From contig BSWA01000004.1 of the NCBI GenBank assembly GCA_036245095.1, positions 1 through 34,359 on the forward strand: a stretch of DNA of 34,359 nt, in the 5' to 3' direction. Position numbers and translations under genes: made by a program. The DNA is from Improbicoccus devescovinae (lineage in GTDB: Bacteria; Bacillota; Clostridia; Oscillospirales; Acutalibacteraceae). This document shows positions 23,715 to 32,147 of the stretch, in pieces; within the stretch, counting starts at the first letter, position 1, and each line of letters begins with the position of its first letter. The notes beneath the pieces are model-generated. The model was not told where the DNA came from. It searched no databases and saw nothing but the letters and a program-made list of their open reading frames with translations.

Positions 23715-26700
23715 ATGGGAAAAAGTATGGCCATACTCAATAAGAAATTAGAAGATTACGACACTGAAGTTGTCAATAAAGCACAAGGCAAACATACCAA
23801 AAAAACACAGGATATGTTAAAGACCGCCACCAGCAGCTTGCGTCAGTGTAAGCAAAACACGTGGAAATCGTTCATTACTGCGGCAAACAACCAGCTTCGG
23901 TCTGTTTGCAACTCTAAATGTCAGACTCAGAGAAACCACTTTAACAAGCTCTGTGATCTTGCTTCGCTTATCTGGGGGACAGATGATCTAAAAAAGTATT
24001 TAGAAACCAAAAAAAAAGAAGATGATATCATAAACAAGGATAAAGACTATTTCGAAGAAAATGTTTTTCCGGTTTATAAGGAATTGTGTGAATTTGGTAA
24101 TAATGCACAAAATCGGGACGCAATAATTGAACAAATTGTATGGTATCTGAATTCGGCATTACATCTAGAAAGCAAAATGAAATTAAAGATAGCCATGCTT
24201 AGTAATCCGACGCCGGTGGCAAAAAGGAAACTCATTCTTAGTATTATTGAGTTGCATGAACATCTTGACGAATTAATAGAAGAATTACCAAAACGTGCAG
24301 TAAGCTCCGAAACCGAGGAAACCAAGGAAAATAAGAAAAAAAAGACACCACCGAAAAGAAAATCAAAGAATTTAAATATTGTTCTTAATGTTATTTTGAA
24401 GTGCAAAATTCCTGAAAATAAAAAAATCTGGAAGGATGGGCCAACGCTTGAATGGCACAAATACAAAAATGATAAGAATGAACGTAACGCGAAAGTATTG
24501 GCCGAGCTAGATAGCCAAGCGAATAAACTAGCGCACGGTTCTATTAGCAAAGCTCGCCCAATGGTAATTTCAATCCATAAATGTAATACCAAAAAAAATC
24601 AACAGGACCTCTTAGGGAAAGGGAAGTTACATACAATAACTGACCCCAAGCAACTTATAAACATTATAGATGAATCCAAATTTACCCATACTATAGGCAT
24701 AAAAATTCACGAAATTCAATCAAAGGACTTCGATACAGTCGAGCTCGCGATCCAAGAGAACAATAAGGAATTGAAGCCATTAAAGCTAGAATATAGTCCA
24801 AAGCACAAAACATTTACTGGGCCCGATGTCAAAAAGTTAAAAAAGAAGTTCAAAGAGCATAAAATTGAAAGCAACGACCATAAGTGGCAGTATTTTCTAC
24901 AGTTCATAGACCCATCGTTAAAAGAAGACATCAAAATCGATATGCGTGGGAACTTCAATCAATTACTGGACAAGGTACAATTAGGGTTAACGAAACCAGG
25001 TGCGCCGGGAAGACTTGCGCAAAATCCTCAGGATCCAGGATCACCATTCAAAACATATAAAGCTCTTTTAAGAATCGAGAATAACTCTCGGCAACACGGT
25101 CAGGCCGAGACAACGGACGAAATTCCCAATGCTGATGAACAAAAGAAACCGACAGTCGATACAACTGCACCCGCGGAAGGTGTATTAGCTGTTCAGGTAT
25201 ATATTGAAGGAACAGCTAGAAGCCTAGTGAAATCTCAAACCCTACAACTGGAATATAATAAGACTACAGAAAAGTTTACAGAAGCCAGTTTAGAAATAAT
25301 AAACCAAATTTTAAAATATATCAATGATACAGACCTAAATGGTGATCGCATCGAAGTTGAAGTGAATGGTCAAGAAATTATTCTGAACGACGGATGGATC
25401 GGAAGAGCAATCCAAGGCCTTACCCCGAACAGCTCTGAAAGCGCAGAAGTAATCCGGAAATTATCAATAAATTATATGCACAAAGTAAATGTAACAATTG
25501 TCAACCCCGAACTAAAAAGCCAAACCATAAAGTTGCTATTTAAAACAGACAGAACACCTGCTGTAGATCCGGCCGAGTACAACGGGCTAGAAGAAATTGA
25601 AAAATGCCAAAAAGAATATGGCGACAGCAGAAACTTTAAATGCAAGTGCCGTATCGACAATCACACAGCTAAAGAAATAGACCTGACCGAAAATATCTCT
25701 GTCGAAGATATACTCAAAGAGTACTTTGCGCCACCTAAGGACCAGGCCCCCCAAAAACCTACAAACATGACGTTGGTTATTTCTCCCAAGTGGTTTAATG
25801 TTACGTATAACATTACTGGGTCTGCCTCTGGCCAAGTTTTAAATAAAACAATAGTAACGAAATATAGTTGTTACGATGCAGATAGTGGGTCGCCACAAGA
25901 GTTTGATGAAGAAAGTAAGCATACTCTGTTGGAATTTTTCAACGAGATAAAAAAAATCAACGAGGATCATCCAGTAATTTTATGGTCCGATAGTAAATCA
26001 ATTGAAATAATGAAGAATCCTACGGAGTTAATCAAAGATATTTCACCCTCCATAACCACAACAAATAAACCAGTAGAGATGAAGCTAACATTAGATTATA
26101 GATCCGTAGTAATTGTCACTATCTTTTCCCCAACAATGGAAATGAAAACTTTCAGGGTAGAGAGTAATACTTTTGGGACATTTAGTTATGGGTCGCTCGG
26201 TTACGAGGAGCTTACTGACGAAATACAAAAACTTAAAGAGACGTATCCACCTGAAGCTGGGTATGCGGGCAATAAAGAAAAAGACAAAGAAATACAAAAC
26301 ATACCGTGGACAAAGGAAAGCAACGCAACCGAAACAAGAGACGCTATCTTATCGGTCGTCCCGGCTGACAAACGCCACACGCCGTCTAAACTGACGGTAA
26401 GAATAGTTGCAGACAGCAAAGAATCAGATACCGATAATTGGATACAAGTTCGTTTAAAAATTTCAGGCACGGCTAGCAGCCTATTAGGCAAGGAATTAGC
26501 CATGAAATTTCACGAGACAAAACGCATGACCGATGACGATGGTCAAAAAAATTTAATCCAATTTTACAATAAGATCTGCGATTCCGATAACCGAACGCCA
26601 CTAGAATTGAAAATAGATGATGAAATAATAAACCCAAGAAAGCAAAGCATATTCGAAATAACCGAAAAGCTTGCCCCAACAGGACCAGCGAACAACCCAA

Positions 26701-28325
26701 TAGAACATTCGTTGGAAATAAATTATAAACCCGTAGTTAAAATCACTATTTTTGAACCAATGGGAACACAAACCTCCATCGATTTGGTTTATGACGTGAA
26801 CAGAAATTTGAACACAAATGATTATGAGGTTAAGGAGGAACTAGCCAGAATAGAATCATATACAAAAAAATATGGTGACCAAACAAAATATAAGTGGTCC
26901 ATCCAGAACGAAAGCAACACATCATTGCAAGACATAGACCCCACCAAATCAGGAGAAGAAATAATCAGCTCTTTTTTCCACCCGAACGCTAATCTTCAAC
27001 CCCACGTACCTACGGCGTGTACGGTCATTATTGAACAATTATGGGTCCAGGTTACCTATAATATTGAAGGGGAAGCAACAGCCATAGCGGGCATTGACAA
27101 GATAGTCGCGCATTATACTTCAAAAGATCCGGCAGGGTTCGACGAATCAAGTGGAAAAGTACTAAACCAACTTTTCGATCATCTCAGATCCGTAAACAAC
27201 GACACGCCCATTGAGGTGAAACTTGATAGCGGAACCATTTCACTTTCAGAAAGAAATGAAGACATAATTGCAATGGTTGCCCCGGAATCAACACAAGACT
27301 CTGCCGCAATAGAAATGTCTTTATCTATCGATTATAACTGGAAAGTCTATGTAACAATTAAAAAAGACAAGGAAATGACTGAGGTAGCCCTAGTGTATAT
27401 CCCCAGCGATAAGCAGTTCTGTTCAAACAATGCTTATAGCGATCTAAAAGAAACACTTGAAAACGCCAAAAAAGAATATAGAACATCACCAAATAATAAA
27501 TGGTTCATCGTTAAGGGAGCGATGGATATGAAACAAATCGACCTGAATAAACCAGTAGACGATATAATCAAAGAGAACTTCTCTCCGGATTCAAAGGAAA
27601 CTGAAACTATATATAGACAGCTGATAGACAACAAATCCGTTTCCATCAACTCTATCACGATCACTCTGTTGTTAGGAGTCGTCCCGCGTATTTGGAACAA
27701 CGTCTTGATAAACGAAACACATAAAATTAGTGACATAATAAAAATGGCAAAAGCAAACCCGAATTGGGGTGTAGGTGACTTGGATCTTGAATGCGGGGTT
27801 TATAATGATAAAGAAGGCAGCACAGCCATCATAGCCAATAAATACGATCTTGCATGTGAACACATCAACAGAGAAGGATACGAAAAGAATTATTTTGTCA
27901 TCAGGCCATCATACGGGGTGTCCGATGATCATTTAGTCTGGGCCAGCGAAGCGGTACTAAATGCTACTGTGGCGGCCCAAACGACCAAACCTGCGGTAAC
28001 CAGCGAGCCACCAATTGATGACTCCGGCGAAACCACAGGCACTGGTGACCAAAATGCCAATGTTAAAACGTACCATTTCTTCATGGCCGCGAAAAATCTA
28101 GACCAGAAGTGGGCATTTCCTCCTGGGGCAAAAGTAAAGGAGGCCCGCGAAAAGGTCGCCTCTGAATTTAATCGCCCATCGAAAGAAATATTCTTGCATT
28201 TCTTGGGGAAGGAGCTGCGTGATGAATTCGTGTTAGATCGGCTCCGCTTGGGTACCGCGAAAATAAACATATACCTGAGAGATAATGATGAAGTGGTGCT
28301 GTTGACAGCCCCCCATGGGAAGTAA
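23715..28325 (+). CDS. Giant modular protein with C-terminal ubiquitin-like domain (candidate host-directed effector)
   Basis: 1536 residues, no signal peptide. Residues 1-215 are helical and end in a Lys-rich stretch (KENKKKKTPPKRKSK) that could be a nuclear-localisation-like segment. From about 490 to 1310 I see four pairs of alternating ~100-residue modules. Type A has V.Y.I.G.A..L, FDEES...L.QFF, then I...LAP (A1 490, A2 686, A3 894, A4 1103). Type B has L.IDY...V.VTI, L.Y, KKEYG, W.I, IDL, then I...F.P (B1 582, B2 790, B3 999, B4 1202). Residues about 1452-1536 align with ubiquitin: KVKEAREKVASEF for the helix, IFLHFLGKELRDEFVLDRL for the strand-GK.L.D turn, INIYLRD for the last strand. 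The end is GK, not the conjugating GG. More GC-rich than its neighbours. Its position after the hub suggests injected cargo; a function is not proven. Confidence 0.65.
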   Translation: MGKSMAILNKKLEDYDTEVVNKAQGKHTKKTQDMLKTATSSLRQCKQNTWKSFITAANNQLRSVCNSKCQTQRNHFNKLCDLASLIWGTDDLKKYLETKKKEDDIINKDKDYFEENVFPVYKELCEFGNNAQNRDAIIEQIVWYLNSALHLESKMKLKIAMLSNPTPVAKRKLILSIIELHEHLDELIEELPKRAVSSETEETKENKKKKTPPKRKSKNLNIVLNVILKCKIPENKKIWKDGPTLEWHKYKNDKNERNAKVLAELDSQANKLAHGSISKARPMVISIHKCNTKKNQQDLLGKGKLHTITDPKQLINIIDESKFTHTIGIKIHEIQSKDFDTVELAIQENNKELKPLKLEYSPKHKTFTGPDVKKLKKKFKEHKIESNDHKWQYFLQFIDPSLKEDIKIDMRGNFNQLLDKVQLGLTKPGAPGRLAQNPQDPGSPFKTYKALLRIENNSRQHGQAETTDEIPNADEQKKPTVDTTAPAEGVLAVQVYIEGTARSLVKSQTLQLEYNKTTEKFTEASLEIINQILKYINDTDLNGDRIEVEVNGQEIILNDGWIGRAIQGLTPNSSESAEVIRKLSINYMHKVNVTIVNPELKSQTIKLLFKTDRTPAVDPAEYNGLEEIEKCQKEYGDSRNFKCKCRIDNHTAKEIDLTENISVEDILKEYFAPPKDQAPQKPTNMTLVISPKWFNVTYNITGSASGQVLNKTIVTKYSCYDADSGSPQEFDEESKHTLLEFFNEIKKINEDHPVILWSDSKSIEIMKNPTELIKDISPSITTTNKPVEMKLTLDYRSVVIVTIFSPTMEMKTFRVESNTFGTFSYGSLGYEELTDEIQKLKETYPPEAGYAGNKEKDKEIQNIPWTKESNATETRDAILSVVPADKRHTPSKLTVRIVADSKESDTDNWIQVRLKISGTASSLLGKELAMKFHETKRMTDDDGQKNLIQFYNKICDSDNRTPLELKIDDEIINPRKQSIFEITEKLAPTGPANNPIEHSLEINYKPVVKITIFEPMGTQTSIDLVYDVNRNLNTNDYEVKEELARIESYTKKYGDQTKYKWSIQNESNTSLQDIDPTKSGEEIISSFFHPNANLQPHVPTACTVIIEQLWVQVTYNIEGEATAIAGIDKIVAHYTSKDPAGFDESSGKVLNQLFDHLRSVNNDTPIEVKLDSGTISLSERNEDIIAMVAPESTQDSAAIEMSLSIDYNWKVYVTIKKDKEMTEVALVYIPSDKQFCSNNAYSDLKETLENAKKEYRTSPNNKWFIVKGAMDMKQIDLNKPVDDIIKENFSPDSKETETIYRQLIDNKSVSINSITITLLLGVVPRIWNNVLINETHKISDIIKMAKANPNWGVGDLDLECGVYNDKEGSTAIIANKYDLACEHINREGYEKNYFVIRPSYGVSDDHLVWASEAVLNATVAAQTTKPAVTSEPPIDDSGETTGTGDQNANVKTYHFFMAAKNLDQKWAFPPGAKVKEAREKVASEFNRPSKEIFLHFLGKELRDEFVLDRLRLGTAKINIYLRDNDEVVLLTAPHGK

Positions 28326-28413
28326 AAACTTTTGTGGAAATGGTTTTCTCGGAAGCAAAATTAATATTCAAAAAATATCATAATATTCTACGTCACTTTG
28401 TCACTTTTTTGAA

Positions 28414-28435
28414 GCGCTTTTCGACCAGGAAGCGC
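28414..28435. other. Stem-loop after the giant gene
   Basis: GCGCTT (28414-28419) and AAGCGC (28430-28435) can pair around a 10-base loop, 89 bases after the stop. There is no T run on the plus strand, so terminator function is doubtful. On the minus strand an AAAAAAG... context also gives none. Confidence 0.3.
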
Positions 28436-28480
28436 GAAATTTCCGTTCTTTACAAATGTGTCCTCCACTCACTTAATAAT

Positions 28481-29383
28481 TAGACCTCTTCGGAAATTGG
28501 GTTTTTATGTCTAAATATGATTTAATAATATCGGTGATGAAAATTGACAAGATATGAAAAAGCTATGAGATTACAAGATGCAGATTTTAAGCAATTAATA
28601 GGTGTAAAAAAAGAAACTTACAGTGCGATGATTGCTCAGCTTCAAATAGCTTACGCTGAAAAGCACAAACGTCGAGGCAGGCACACAAAATTAACACTTC
28701 AAGATCAATTATTTATGGCTTTGAAGTACTGGCGACAGTATGTGACACAAAAAGAATTGGCATTTGAGTTTGAGGTTGGCGAAGCAACAACGCACGACAC
28801 AATCGTTTGGGTCGAAGATACACTGATTAAAAGCAGAAAATTCAGTTTACCCGGCAAAAAAGCATTACTTGAAAATAACGAGATAGAAATTGTGGTTGTT
28901 GATGTTATGGAAAGTCCGGTCGAACGCCCTAAAAAAAACAGCGTCAGTGGTATTCAGGAAAGAAAAAAAGGCATACCATAAAAACGCAACTAATTGTAAA
29001 TCGACAAACAAAAGATATTATCTGTATTGCCCATGCTGAAGGAAAAACTCACGACTTTAAACTTTATGAGGAAAGTATAGGATATGCGATTTCAAATGAT
29101 AAAAAAGTCCAAGGAGACAGCGGTTATCAGGGAATTTTGAGATTACACAAAAACAGCGAAACTCCAAAGAAAAAACCAAGAAAAGGCACACTCACTGCCG
29201 AAGAAAAATCTGAAAATCGGCGTATTTCAAAAGAACGAATCATAATTGAAAACATAAATGCAAAAATTAAAGTTTTTAAAATAGTAGCAAACAAATACCG
29301 TAATCGACGTACTCGGTTTAAATTAAGAATGTCTTTGTTGTGCGGATTAATTAATTTTGAAAATTAATTTCCGAGGAGGTCTA
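28481..29383 (+). mobile_element. IS5-family insertion sequence, copy C
   Basis: Complete copy with both ends (TAGACCTCTTCGGAAATT, and the complement of TAGACCTCCTCGGAAATT). It differs from copy A at a single coding position noticed (AAAACG instead of AAACACG after the frameshift). Inserted into an older IS relative whose rest is at 29384-29655. Confidence 0.9.
28544..29367 (+). CDS. IS5-family transposase, two frames joined by -1 frameshift (copy C)
   Basis: The same protein as in copy A: TTG start, HTH_Tnp_4 domain, first Asp in VVVDVMESPVERP, slippery A AAA AAC near 28934, second Asp in GDSGYQG, Glu in IIIENINAKIK, stop at 29367. Only Asn to Lys in the segment after RHTI differs from copy A. 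Expected to be active. Confidence 0.85.
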
Positions 29384-29655
29384 TTTTGTATGCATAAGAT
29401 TCTGATATTCCGTAGTTTGGACCAATATAAAAATAGGTTCTGTGCTCTCTTAAATATTCTAGAGTCATCAAAACTATTTCTTCGATAGACAGCTTATTTT
29501 TTCGGCCTACTCTAGCTTTTTTTATCTGGTGAGCAACTTCTACGATTTTTATCATTTTTTTAAAGGTTTCTTTTTTGACTCCTGCGAGGCTTCTAAATTT
29601 TTTTTGTTACATATTTCATGTTCTAACTTGTTTTTTAAGTTTGAAAAGAAGTCTA
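29384..29655 (-). pseudogene. Older IS5-family transposase, N-terminal fragment cut by copy C
   Basis: On the minus strand the piece starts at the end TAGACTTCTTTTCAAA (29655) and encodes MIKIVEVAHQIKKARVGRKN, then KLSIEEIVLMTLEYLREHRT and ISESYAYKID. This is the HTH_Tnp_4 domain of a transposase related to, but distinct from, the active family. The first codons are frameshifted. The fragment ends where copy C is inserted; the catalytic part is missing. Confidence 0.7.
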
Positions 29656-29789
29656 TTATATCATTTCCATTCCATTTTATGAAACTAAATTTCCATGTAC
29701 AATTAGTCTTGATCAAACTTTAGAATTTTCTTCAAATTTCCAAAACTAAATTTTGTGGTTAATTATAGTTATATTTTTTTTAAAAAGTA

Positions 29790-29824
29790 TTGATTTTTTT
29801 TTTTATTTTAATAACATATAAAAT
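29790..29824 (+). promoter_or_regulatory. Probable ssrA promoter region
   Basis: TATAAA at 29817-29822 lies about 18 bases before the mature 5' end of tmRNA and fits a -10. The best upstream hexamer, TTGATT at 29790-29795, is 21 bp away, longer than ideal; the intervening T tract may help. The stretch 29656-29789 is AT-rich and holds nothing else recognised. Confidence 0.3.
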
Positions 29825-29839
29825 ACCGGGAAATTTTTA

Positions 29840-30270
29840 GGGGGTGTTTGGTTTCGACGGGATATGCAAGTTTAAGTAAGCGAGTAGCGAGGCAGAAGCG
29901 CTTTAAACTTTGCGAAAACAATTTAAATGGAAATAAAGCAATTGCATGCGGCGGTCCAAATCCAGAAAAGAAAGGTAAAGTATTAACTGTATCTTTTAGA
30001 GAGGTAAAGACTATCGCGGCATAATGAACGTTTAATTTATTTATAATTAAACTTGTCGAGTTTCGAATATCGCAATCAACTCTTGACATCAATTTAGCGA
30101 TGAATGATTTAATTGGGCTTCTCGACATTAAATGGCATAAATAGAGAATACCTAAAATTCCAGTTTGCTTTTTTCTGTTATTTTTAGGGAATTTTTAAAA
30201 AAAGATACACTCGTAGAAAGCTTAAATGAACATTTTTCGGACAGGGGTTCAAGTCCCCTCACCTCCACCA
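29840..30270 (+). ncRNA. ssrA: tmRNA (transfer-messenger RNA)
   Basis: Rescues stalled ribosomes with SmpB. The 5' end GGGGGTGTTTGGTTTCGACG and the 3' end GGGGTTCAAGTCCCC, then TCACCTCCACCA, are hallmarks. GGGGGTG pairs with CACCTCC as acceptor stem, with one G-U, and the CCA is encoded. AAACAATTTAAATGGAAATA before the tag matches the A-rich region before the resume codon in Bacillota. At 431 bases it is longer than the usual 350-400. Part of the excess is a longer tag frame (29938-30024), part AT-rich pseudoknot regions. Its 3' end is shared with an integrase remnant on the opposite strand, so it is an attachment site. Confidence 0.93.
29938..30024 (+). other. Predicted tmRNA tag reading frame, 28 codons
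   Basis: From the GCA resume codon at 29938, the frame encodes a peptide starting AIACGGPNPEKK and ending FREVKTIAA before TAA. Typical tags have 8-15 residues and end in LAA. Here the last residues are TIAA, which still suits ClpXP recognition. If resume occurs later at GGT (29974), the tag would be 16 residues starting GKVLT. Confidence 0.5.
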
Positions 30271-30748
30271 CCCGGACATTAGACGAACTCTTAAGTTCAT
30301 CTAATGGCATTTCTACTTTGGAGTCTTGAGCATTGCAAAAGATATGAAATTTACTGTCATACAGGTAAATTTTATTGATAAAAGTATCTATCAAAGAACG
30401 GCGAAAATTTATGTCGTTGACATTGCCTTTTTTAAATCTGATAAAGAAAAATCTTACTTGCTCAAATTGGAGTTTTGGCCTTTGAATTTTTTCTCTTTCA
30501 AGCTGAATTTCTAAGTTTTGTTTCTCAAGTTGTGTTTTTTCAATTTGAGCAGAAATGATATCGGCAGCTTTTCCAGTTTCTAATGCTTTTATCAAATTTT
30601 CTGTTGCGGTTTCGTTTTCTTTTATCTTCTTTTTAAGTCTTTTAAGAACATCTGTGTTACTTTCTTTCTCAGAGAGGTCGCAAGTCTTTTTGGCGATTTC
30701 ATCGATTTTATCGCCAGTTAAAATTGATTCGTTAAAAAAGTTTGACAA
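30152..30748 (-). pseudogene. Large serine recombinase/integrase, C-terminal remnant reading into ssrA
   Basis: The open frame has 198 codons from a TTG. It contains the coiled coil and end typical of clostridial phage serine integrases: DVLKRLKKKIKENETATENL, IEKTQLEKQNLEIQLEREKI, FRRSLIDTFINKIYLYD. The last part VEVRGLEPLSEKCSF is translated from the complement of the tmRNA 3' end. The catalytic Ser domain and zinc ribbon are missing; the 5' side joins a tail-protein start and IS copy D. Integrases that extend into the target RNA gene show that the element integrated at ssrA. Not functional. Confidence 0.75.
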
Positions 30749-30784
30749 TAAAACCCTCTTTCAAGCTTTAAAAACGAACTCAAC

Positions 30785-30851
30785 ATGATTAAAAACTCAA
30801 TAATCGGGCTTGAAAATGTATATAAAAAGCTAACAGATATTTCAAATTCAA
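30785..30851 (+). pseudogene. Start of a phage HK97-gp10-like tail protein, cut by IS copy D
   Basis: Codons from the ATG at 30785 read MIKNSIIGLENVYKKLTDIS. The I.GLE.V..KL..I pattern is typical of the N-terminus of HK97 gp10 family head-tail connectors (usually about 120 residues). The IS follows immediately. Only about 22 codons, so the call is tentative. Confidence 0.3.
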
Positions 30852-31754
30852 TAGACCTCCTCGGAAATTAATTTTCAAAATTAATTAATTCGCACAACAA
30901 AGACATTCTTAATTTAAACCGAGTACGTCGATTACGGTATTTGTTTGCTACTATTTTAAAAACTTTAATTTTTGCATTTATGTTTTCAATTATGATTCGT
31001 TCTTTTGAAATACGCCGATTTTCAGATTTTTCTTCGGCAGTGAGTGTGCCTTTTCTTGGTTTTTTCTTTGGAGTTTCGCTGTTTTTGTGTAATCTCAAAA
31101 TTCCCTGATAACCGCTGTCTCCTTGGACTTTTTTATCATTTGAAATCGCATATCCTATACTTTCCTCATAAAGTTTAAAGTCGTGAGTTTTTCCTTCAGC
31201 ATGGGCAATACAGATAATATCTTTTGTTTGTCGATTTACAATTAGTTGCGTTTTTATGGTATGCCTTTTTTTCTTTCCTGAATACCACTGACGCTGTTTT
31301 TTTTAGGGCGTTCGACCGGACTTTCCATAACATCAACAACCACAATTTCTATCTCGTTATTTTCAAGTAATGCTTTTTTGCCGGGTAAAATGAATTTTCT
31401 GCTTTTAATCAGTGTATCTTCGACCCAAACGATTGTGTCGTGCGTTGTTGCTTCGCCAACCTCAAACTCAAATGCCAATTCTTTTTGTGTCACATACTGT
31501 CGCCAGTACTTCAAAGCCATAAATAATTGATCTTGAAGTGTTAATTTTGTGTGCCTGCCTCGACGTTTGTGCTTTTCAGCGTAAGCTATTTGAAGCTGAG
31601 CAATCATCGCACTGTAAGTTTCTTTTTTTACACCTATTAATTGCTTAAAATCTGCATCTTGTAATCTCATAGCTTTTTCATATCTTGTCAATTTTCATCA
31701 CCGATATTATTAAACCATATTTAGACATAAAAACCCAATTTCCGAAGAGGTCTA
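30852..31754 (-). mobile_element. IS5-family insertion sequence, copy D
   Basis: Complete copy with both typical ends in inverted orientation. Directly adjoining, sharing the TA, is a second left-end fragment (31755-31872), indicating tandem insertion followed by deletion. Confidence 0.9.
30868..31691 (-). CDS. IS5-family transposase, two frames joined by -1 frameshift (copy D)
   Basis: As in the other copies: HTH domain, DDE residues and A AAA AAC slippery site near 31301. Two substitutions are seen: Ser to Ile before LPGKK, and Gly to Glu near the C-terminus (LCELINFEN). Probably active. Confidence 0.85.
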
Positions 31755-31872
31755 TTAATTGCTTAAAATCTGCATCTTGTAATCTCATAGCTTTTTCATA
31801 TCTTATCAATTTTCATCACCGATATTATTAAACCATATTTAGACATAAAAATCCAATTTCCGAAGAGGTCTA
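31755..31872 (-). repeat. 5' end fragment of the same IS5-family element
   Basis: 118 bp almost identical to the transposase-5' end of copy D (31634-31754), including the complement of TAGACCTCTTCGGAAATT and the first codons. It is diverged at two or three bases. The transposase is cut after about 15 codons. Confidence 0.85.
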
Positions 31873-31931
31873 TAGTTTTTAAGTTTATTTCATTGATTTA
31901 AGAATGTCAAATTTTGTGTAGACACTATCTA
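31873..31931 (-). repeat. End fragment of the IS427-type element
   Basis: 59 bp identical to the 5' end of copies 1 and 2, including the inverted repeat TTGTGTAGACACTATCTA. It was interrupted at a TA by the IS5-type fragment to its left, so the IS427-type insertion was there first. Confidence 0.85.
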
Positions 31932-31934
31932 GAA

Positions 31935-32089
31935 AATATAATCTGGAGGAAAGTAAAAACTGGTTGGATTAATGAATATTTTGATTATTATTCTATGCTT
32001 TTAAACGAAAGTGAAGGCAACTTTTGCAAAGACAAAAATGTTCTTGAATACAGTAAAAAATTAAGAAATGAAATAATAAAAAAAATGTG
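31935..32089 (+). pseudogene. Truncated phage protein before the terminase gene
   Basis: About 50 codons stay open: IIWRKVKTGWINEYFDYYSM, then LNESEGNFCKDKN and YSKKLRNEIIKKM, stop TGA. No start is present; the 5' part was removed with the IS insertion. The position just before the terminase large subunit suggests the C-terminus of a small-terminase-like or upstream phage protein. Not recognised by sequence. Confidence 0.3.
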
Positions 32090-32147
32090 AAAGTTTAAAT
32101 AAAAAAGAAGAAAATAAAAAATTTCAATCTATGAAATTGAAGAAATT

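Noticed and set aside
24074..28371. Several minus-strand ORFs of 60-172 codons opposite the giant gene
   Set aside because: They are shadows of the long plus-strand frame in less AT-rich DNA, with no ribosome sites or recognisable domains.
29808..30128. Minus-strand ORF of 106 codons
   Set aside because: It lies antisense to the tmRNA; its openness comes from the structured RNA, and there is no ribosome site or family match.
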